Assembly: GCF_944385615.1 (NCBI RefSeq)
Contig: NZ_CALWXV010000019.1
Span: 1-42,936, forward strand
DNA: 42,936 bases
Direction: 5' to 3'
Origin: an uncultured Flavonifractor sp.
GTDB taxonomy: Bacteria; Bacillota; Clostridia; Oscillospirales; Oscillospiraceae
In this document: piece after piece, positions 38,612 to 42,936 of the stretch
Position numbering within the stretch: the stretch's first letter is position 1
Layout of the letters: each line of letters opens with the position of its first letter
The notes under the pieces: model-generated
Seen by the model: the letters and a program-made list of their open reading frames with translations, nothing else
Databases searched by the model: none
What the model was told of the DNA's origin: nothing
Program-made: the position numbers and the translations under genes

Positions 38612-40774
38612 ATGCTGAATATCCTGCGATATTTGAAAAAGCACGTGGGGATGGTGGCGCTCATCCTGGCTCTGCTGTGCGTGCAGGCCTATTGTGACCT
38701 GACTCTGCCCAAGTATACGTCGGACATTGTGGACGTGGGCATCCAGCAGAGCGGTGTGGAGCGTGTGACCCCCAACCAGATGCGGGATACCACCCTGGAG
38801 GCCCTCACCCTCTTTTTAAGCAACGAGGACGAGGCTCTGCTCCGGAGGGCCTACGCCATAGAGGACGGTACCGCCCGGCTGACCGTGTCGGACAGTGCCA
38901 CCCTGGACCGGCTGGACCAGGCGCTGAGTATGCCTATGGTGGCCCTCTATCAGATGGGTCAGCAGGGGATGGAGCCCTCTGTCCTGATCCAGCAATCGGA
39001 GCAGGTGGGGGTGGACCGTGAGACCTTCAAGATCCAGCTCCGCACCCAGATGGAAACCATGACCGATCAGTACGGCGCCGCGGCCGACACTATGACCAGT
39101 CAGATGGCTATTCTCTTTGTCCGGCAGGAGTATCAGGCCCTGGGGGTGGATCTGGACGCCCTCCAGCAGACCTATCTGCTCACAACCGGCGGGAAAATGC
39201 TGGCCCTTACTCTGCTGATGGTGGCCGCCGCCATCACGGCGGGTATGCTGGCCTCCCGGGTGGCGGCCAGCGTGGGCATGGAGCTGCGGAGCCAGGTATT
39301 CCGCAAGGTGGTGTCCTTCGGGAGTGCCGAAATCGACCGCTTCTCCACCGCCTCCCTCATTACCCGGTCCACCAACGACATTCAACAGATCCAGATGGTG
39401 GTGGTCATGCTGCTGCGGCTGGTGCTCTACGCCCCCATCATCGGCATTGGCGGCATTGTGCGGGTGGCTACCACGCGCACCGGTATGGGCTGGATCATCG
39501 GCGTGGCGGTGGGAGTGCTGCTGGCCCTCATTGTGGTGCTGATGACGGTAGCTATGCCCAAGTTCAAGAAGATGCAGACCCTCATCGACCGGGTGAATCT
39601 GGTGTCCCGGGAGATCCTCACCGGCCTGAATGTCATCCGGGCCTTCAGCCGGGAGGAATACGAGGAAAAGCGATTTGACAAGGCCAACCGGGATCTGATG
39701 GGCACCCAGTTGTTCACCAACCGCACCATGTCCATGATGATGCCCGCCATGATGCTCATTATGAACGGCATCTCGGTGCTCATCGTGTGGGCGGGGGCCC
39801 ACGGGGTGGATCTGGGCACCATGCAGGTGGGCGACATGATCGCCTTTATCACCTATACCATGCAGATCGTCATGGCCTTCCTGATGATCTCGGTGGTGTC
39901 CATCATGCTGCCCCGGGCGGGCGTGTCCGCCAAGCGCATCCAGGAGGTGCTGGACACCCCGGTGTCCATCCACGACCCCGCCCCCGACAAAAACCGGGAC
40001 GAGAGCAAGGGGGACTGGCGGGGCGAGGTGTGCTTTGAGGACGTGTCCTTCCGCTACCCCGACGCCCAGGCCGACGTGCTGGAGCACATTTCCTTTACCG
40101 CCCGGCCGGGGGAGACCACCGCTATCATCGGCTCCACCGGCAGCGGCAAGTCCACGCTGCTCAACCTGATCCCCCGGTTTTTCGATGTGAGCTACGGCCG
40201 CATCACCATCGACGGGGTGGATATCCGGGACCTGTCCCTCCACAAGCTCCATGATCTGCTGGGGTATGTGCCCCAGAAGGGGGTGCTCTTCTCGGGCACC
40301 ATTGAGAGCAACCTGAAATTCGGCGGGGCGGATATCACCGATGCGGCCATGACCCAAGCCGCCGCCATCGCCCAGGCCGACGACTTCATCCAGGCCAAGC
40401 CTGAGGGTTATCAGTCCCCCATCGCCCAGGGGGGCTCCAATGTGTCGGGGGGCCAGAAACAGCGGCTTTCCATCGCCCGGGCCATTGCAAAGCAGCCCAG
40501 GGTCTATCTGTTTGACGACTCCTTCTCCGCCCTGGACTACAAGACCGACGCCGCCCTGCGCCGGGCCCTCAGCCAGCAGGTGAAGGACGCTACCGTCATC
40601 ATCGTGGCTCAGCGTATCTCCACCATTCTCCATGCCCAACAGATTGTGGTGCTGGATGAGGGAAAGGTGGCGGGCATCGGTACCCATGAGGAGCTGATGG
40701 CCAGCTGCCCCACCTATCAGGAGATTGCCCGGAGCCAGCTTTCAGACGCGGAATTGGGAGGTGCAGGCGCGTGA
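38612..40774 (+). CDS. ABC exporter half-transporter with degenerate catalytic site
   Basis: This 720-residue protein has a six-helix exporter domain fused to an ATPase. The membrane part is unusual: about 150 residues lie between the first helix (about 12-30) and the second (about 193-213), forming a large outer insert. The nucleotide-binding domain has Walker A GSTGSGKST, signature VSGGQKQRLSIARA and Walker B VYLFDDSFSALD, where Asp replaces the catalytic Glu. That is the pattern of the degenerate subunit in heterodimers such as TM287/288. AAGGAG lies before the ATG, and the stop overlaps the partner's GTG. Confidence 0.94.
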   Translation: MLNILRYLKKHVGMVALILALLCVQAYCDLTLPKYTSDIVDVGIQQSGVERVTPNQMRDTTLEALTLFLSNEDEALLRRAYAIEDGTARLTVSDSATLDRLDQALSMPMVALYQMGQQGMEPSVLIQQSEQVGVDRETFKIQLRTQMETMTDQYGAAADTMTSQMAILFVRQEYQALGVDLDALQQTYLLTTGGKMLALTLLMVAAAITAGMLASRVAASVGMELRSQVFRKVVSFGSAEIDRFSTASLITRSTNDIQQIQMVVVMLLRLVLYAPIIGIGGIVRVATTRTGMGWIIGVAVGVLLALIVVLMTVAMPKFKKMQTLIDRVNLVSREILTGLNVIRAFSREEYEEKRFDKANRDLMGTQLFTNRTMSMMMPAMMLIMNGISVLIVWAGAHGVDLGTMQVGDMIAFITYTMQIVMAFLMISVVSIMLPRAGVSAKRIQEVLDTPVSIHDPAPDKNRDESKGDWRGEVCFEDVSFRYPDAQADVLEHISFTARPGETTAIIGSTGSGKSTLLNLIPRFFDVSYGRITIDGVDIRDLSLHKLHDLLGYVPQKGVLFSGTIESNLKFGGADITDAAMTQAAAIAQADDFIQAKPEGYQSPIAQGGSNVSGGQKQRLSIARAIAKQPRVYLFDDSFSALDYKTDAALRRALSQQVKDATVIIVAQRISTILHAQQIVVLDEGKVAGIGTHEELMASCPTYQEIARSQLSDAELGGAGA

Positions 40775-42624
40775 GTGAACATCAAACTTCAGCCCGTCCC
40801 CGGGGCCCCATGGGCCATCGGGGACCGGGAGTGCCCGGCGAAAAGGCCAAAGACTTCAAGGGCACGGTAAAGAAGCTGCTCTCCCACATGGGGCGCTTCA
40901 AGCTTCAGCTGGGGCTGGTGGGTATCTTTGCCGTGTGCTCCACCATCTTCAATATTGTGGGGCCCAAGGTGCTCTCTCAGGCCACCACCGAGATCTTTAA
41001 CGGCCTGGTGTCCAAGGTCCAGGGGAGCGGCGGCATTGACTTCGGCAAGATCGGCCAGATTCTGGCCCTGCTGCTGGTGCTCTACCTCATCAGTGCCGGA
41101 TTTTCCCTGCTTCAGGGGTGGATCATGAGCGGCGTGACCCAAAAGACCTGCTATGGACTGCGGCGGGATATCTCGGAAAAAATTCACCGGATGCCTATGC
41201 GGTACTTTGAGTCCCGCACTGTGGGCGAGGTGCTCTCCCGCATCACCAACGATGTGGATACTTTGGGCCAGAGCTTAAACCAGTCGGTGACCACCCTCAT
41301 CACCTCGGTGACCACCCTCATCGGCGTGCTGGTGATGATGCTTACCATCTCCCCGCTGATGACCCTCATCGCCCTGGTGATCCTGCCGGTGTCGGCGGGG
41401 CTGGTGATGCTGGTGGTGAAGCACAGCCAGAAATACTTTGTGGCCCAGCAGAAATATCTGGGCAAGATCAACGGCCAGGTGGAGGAGACCTACTCCGGCC
41501 ACAGCGTGGTGCGGGCCTTCAACCGGGAGGAGGAAGTGGTCAGGGAGTTTGACCAGACCAACGCCGTCCTCTTCAAGTCTGCCTGGCTCAGCCAGTTTCT
41601 CTCCGGTATGATGCAGCCCATTATGACCTTTGTGGGCAATCTGGGCTATGTGGCGGTGGCGGTGGCGGGCTCCATGCTGGCGGTGGCCGGGGCCATCACC
41701 GTGGGCGACATCCAGGCATTCATCCAATATCTGCGGCAGTTCACCCAGCCGGTGACCCAGATCGCCCAGGTGTCCAACATGCTCCAGTCCATGGCCGCCG
41801 CCGCCGAGCGGGTCTTTGAATTCTTGGCCGAAGAGGAGGAGCAGCAGCTCGACGCCTGCCCGGTGCCCGCCGATCAGCTCACTGGCGCGGTGGAGTTTAA
41901 CCACGTGAAGTTCGGCTATGTGCCGGAAAAGACCATCATCCACGACTTTTCCGCCAAGGTGGAGCCGGGCCAGATGGTGGCCATCGTGGGCCCCACCGGC
42001 GCGGGCAAGACCACCATAGTCAAGCTGCTCATGCGGTTTTACGATGTGGATTCGGGGGCCATCCTGGTGGACGGCCATGATGTGCGCTCCTTCAACCGCA
42101 CCAAGCTGCGGGAGGCCTTCGGCATGGTACTTCAAGATACCTGGCTGTTCAAGGGTACCATCATGGAGAACATCCGCTATGGACGGCTGGACGCCACCGA
42201 TGAGGAGGTCATTGCCGCCGCCAAGGCCGCCCACGTCCACCACTTTATCCAGACCCTGCCCGGCGGGTATCAGATGGAGCTCAACGAGGACGCCTCCAAC
42301 GTGTCCCAGGGGCAGAAGCAGCTGCTCACCATCGCCCGGGCCATTCTGGCAGACAACCGGATCTTGATTCTGGACGAGGCCACCTCCTCGGTGGACACCC
42401 GGACGGAGCACCTGATCCAGGCCGCTATGAGCAACCTGATGAAGGGGCGCACCTCCTTTGTCATCGCCCACCGGCTGTCCACCATCAAGGAGGCCGACCT
42501 GATCCTGGTGATGAAGGACGGCGACATCGTGGAGCAGGGCACCCACCAGCAGCTGCTGGACAAGGGGGGCTTCTACGCCGGACTGTATAACGCCCAGTTC
42601 GAGGAGACTGGGGAGTCTGAATAA
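40771..42624 (+). CDS. ABC exporter half-transporter with active catalytic site
   Basis: This 617-residue protein is the partner half-transporter. After a Gly/Pro-rich start (RPRGPMGHRGPGVPGEKAKD) six membrane helices follow, and the ATPase has Walker A GPTGAGKTT, Walker B ILILDEATSSVD with catalytic Glu, and a degenerate signature VSQGQKQLLTIARA (Gln in place of the first Gly of LSGGQ). Together with the Asp in the partner this makes one active and one degenerate site, as in known heterodimers. The GTG start overlaps the partner stop (GTGA). The substrate is unknown; drugs or peptides are typical. Confidence 0.94.
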   Translation: MSEHQTSARPRGPMGHRGPGVPGEKAKDFKGTVKKLLSHMGRFKLQLGLVGIFAVCSTIFNIVGPKVLSQATTEIFNGLVSKVQGSGGIDFGKIGQILALLLVLYLISAGFSLLQGWIMSGVTQKTCYGLRRDISEKIHRMPMRYFESRTVGEVLSRITNDVDTLGQSLNQSVTTLITSVTTLIGVLVMMLTISPLMTLIALVILPVSAGLVMLVVKHSQKYFVAQQKYLGKINGQVEETYSGHSVVRAFNREEEVVREFDQTNAVLFKSAWLSQFLSGMMQPIMTFVGNLGYVAVAVAGSMLAVAGAITVGDIQAFIQYLRQFTQPVTQIAQVSNMLQSMAAAAERVFEFLAEEEEQQLDACPVPADQLTGAVEFNHVKFGYVPEKTIIHDFSAKVEPGQMVAIVGPTGAGKTTIVKLLMRFYDVDSGAILVDGHDVRSFNRTKLREAFGMVLQDTWLFKGTIMENIRYGRLDATDEEVIAAAKAAHVHHFIQTLPGGYQMELNEDASNVSQGQKQLLTIARAILADNRILILDEATSSVDTRTEHLIQAAMSNLMKGRTSFVIAHRLSTIKEADLILVMKDGDIVEQGTHQQLLDKGGFYAGLYNAQFEETGESE

Positions 42625-42684
42625 TACAAGAAGTGGCCGCCTTTTGGTGCCCCCTGACAGGGGTAACTTTGCAGGTGTCTGAAC

Positions 42685-42729
42685 CCCCGGCAGATATTGC
42701 TACAGCAGTATCTGCCGGGGACTTCTTTT
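42685..42729 (+). terminator. Terminator of the ABC exporter operon
   Basis: A 17-bp stem (42685-42701 with 42704-42720, one wobble) is followed by ACTTCTTTTT. The junction to the mobile element must fall between 42625 and about 42733, so this terminator may belong to either side. Confidence 0.88.
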
Positions 42730-42733
42730 TGTC

Positions 42734-42936
42734 TCACGAACCCTTGGTGGTGGACTGACCTTCCGGCTGGGTGAGTTCCACACAGCCAATGTCATTGTAG
42801 TGGATCTCCACTGTTTGCTGGGCGTGCTTGCTCCACTTTACGTCCTTTTCGTGTACCACGATCTTTCGGATGAACAGCCGCAGCAGCTCCGGTGTCAGCT
42901 CCTGGATGTCTGTGTACCGCTTTGCCAGGGAGATAA
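42734..42936 (-). CDS. C-terminus of a serine recombinase (DUF4368 type), partial
   Basis: The minus strand is open from the window edge to a TGA at 42734 (67 codons and part of another). The translation (ISLAKRYTDIQELTPELL, RLFIRKIVVHEKDVKWSKHA, VEIHYNDIGCVEL) is the conserved C-terminal end of large serine recombinases with a DUF4368 tail, as in TnpX-like integrases of Clostridia. The catalytic domain is outside the window. Such genes lie at the end of the elements they move, so an integrated element begins here and extends to the right. Confidence 0.85.
   Translation of the reverse strand, partial: ISLAKRYTDIQELTPELLRLFIRKIVVHEKDVKWSKHAQQTVEIHYNDIGCVELTQPEGQSTTKGS

Overview
The window reads as chromosomal DNA from a GC-rich, strictly anaerobic gut-type member of the Clostridia, most likely Oscillospiraceae (Flavonifractor, Lawsonibacter or Intestinimonas-like). 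The signs are an HndABCD-type [FeFe] hydrogenase, heterodimeric MarR-controlled ABC exporters, an SLH-domain lipid/cell-surface style protein, Gram-positive type promoters (TTGACA-17-TATAAT) with strong AGGAGG ribosome binding sites, and a DUF4368-type serine recombinase. The genus is an inference from gene content, not a measured match.

Layout. 1-120: the 3' end of a 5S rRNA and its terminator, so an rRNA operon lies just outside the left edge. 182-466: an AT-rich small DUF1232 gene missing its core. 560-9495 (minus strand): a hydrogen metabolism region. HndA, an ATPase, HndB, HndC and HndD form one operon from a clear promoter at 5976-6003. Upstream on the same strand a second transcription unit holds two DRTGG proteins, an RsbW-like ATPase, an [FeFe]-hydrogenase-like protein with altered H-cluster motifs, and a PHP-domain protein. 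A probable small RNA with its own promoter sits between the two units. A 350-base repeat mosaic interrupts the hydrogenase operon.

9636-12036 (plus): serC-serA. 12040-18991: a thiamin operon under a TPP riboswitch with an intrinsic terminator: thiD, thiW, thiM, thiE, a HAD phosphatase, tenA, and an ABC importer (thiZ, thiX, thiY). It is a salvage and transport operon; no thiC or thiG is present here. 18998-22346 (minus): an ECF sigma factor with a translationally coupled membrane partner, and a D-Ala-D-Ala carboxypeptidase. 22446-25976 (plus): a ComEA-like protein, then a response regulator, sensor kinase and a double-GerMN lipoprotein in overlapping order, an arrangement like actinobacterial MtrAB-LpqB.

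25973-30951: O-acetylhomoserine sulfhydrylase, a YbaK/ProX deacylase, a zinc alcohol dehydrogenase, and an SLH-PstS-like chimera. 31004-33735 (minus): recR, rpe and ilvA. 33812-38022: telA, the fused relic of a deleted two-component system, a DUF975 membrane protein, two small lipoproteins, a STAS protein and a RidA protein. 38051-42729: marR and two ABC half-transporters that form an asymmetric heterodimer. 42734-42936 (minus): the C-terminus of a serine recombinase, showing that an integrated mobile element begins at the right edge.

The most interesting items for follow-up are the hydrogenase-linked regulatory cluster with its putative small RNA, the intergenic repeat mosaic, the RR-kinase-GerMN lipoprotein operon, the SLH-PstS chimera, and two gene fossils (DUF1232 and the two-component relic) that both show clean internal deletions.
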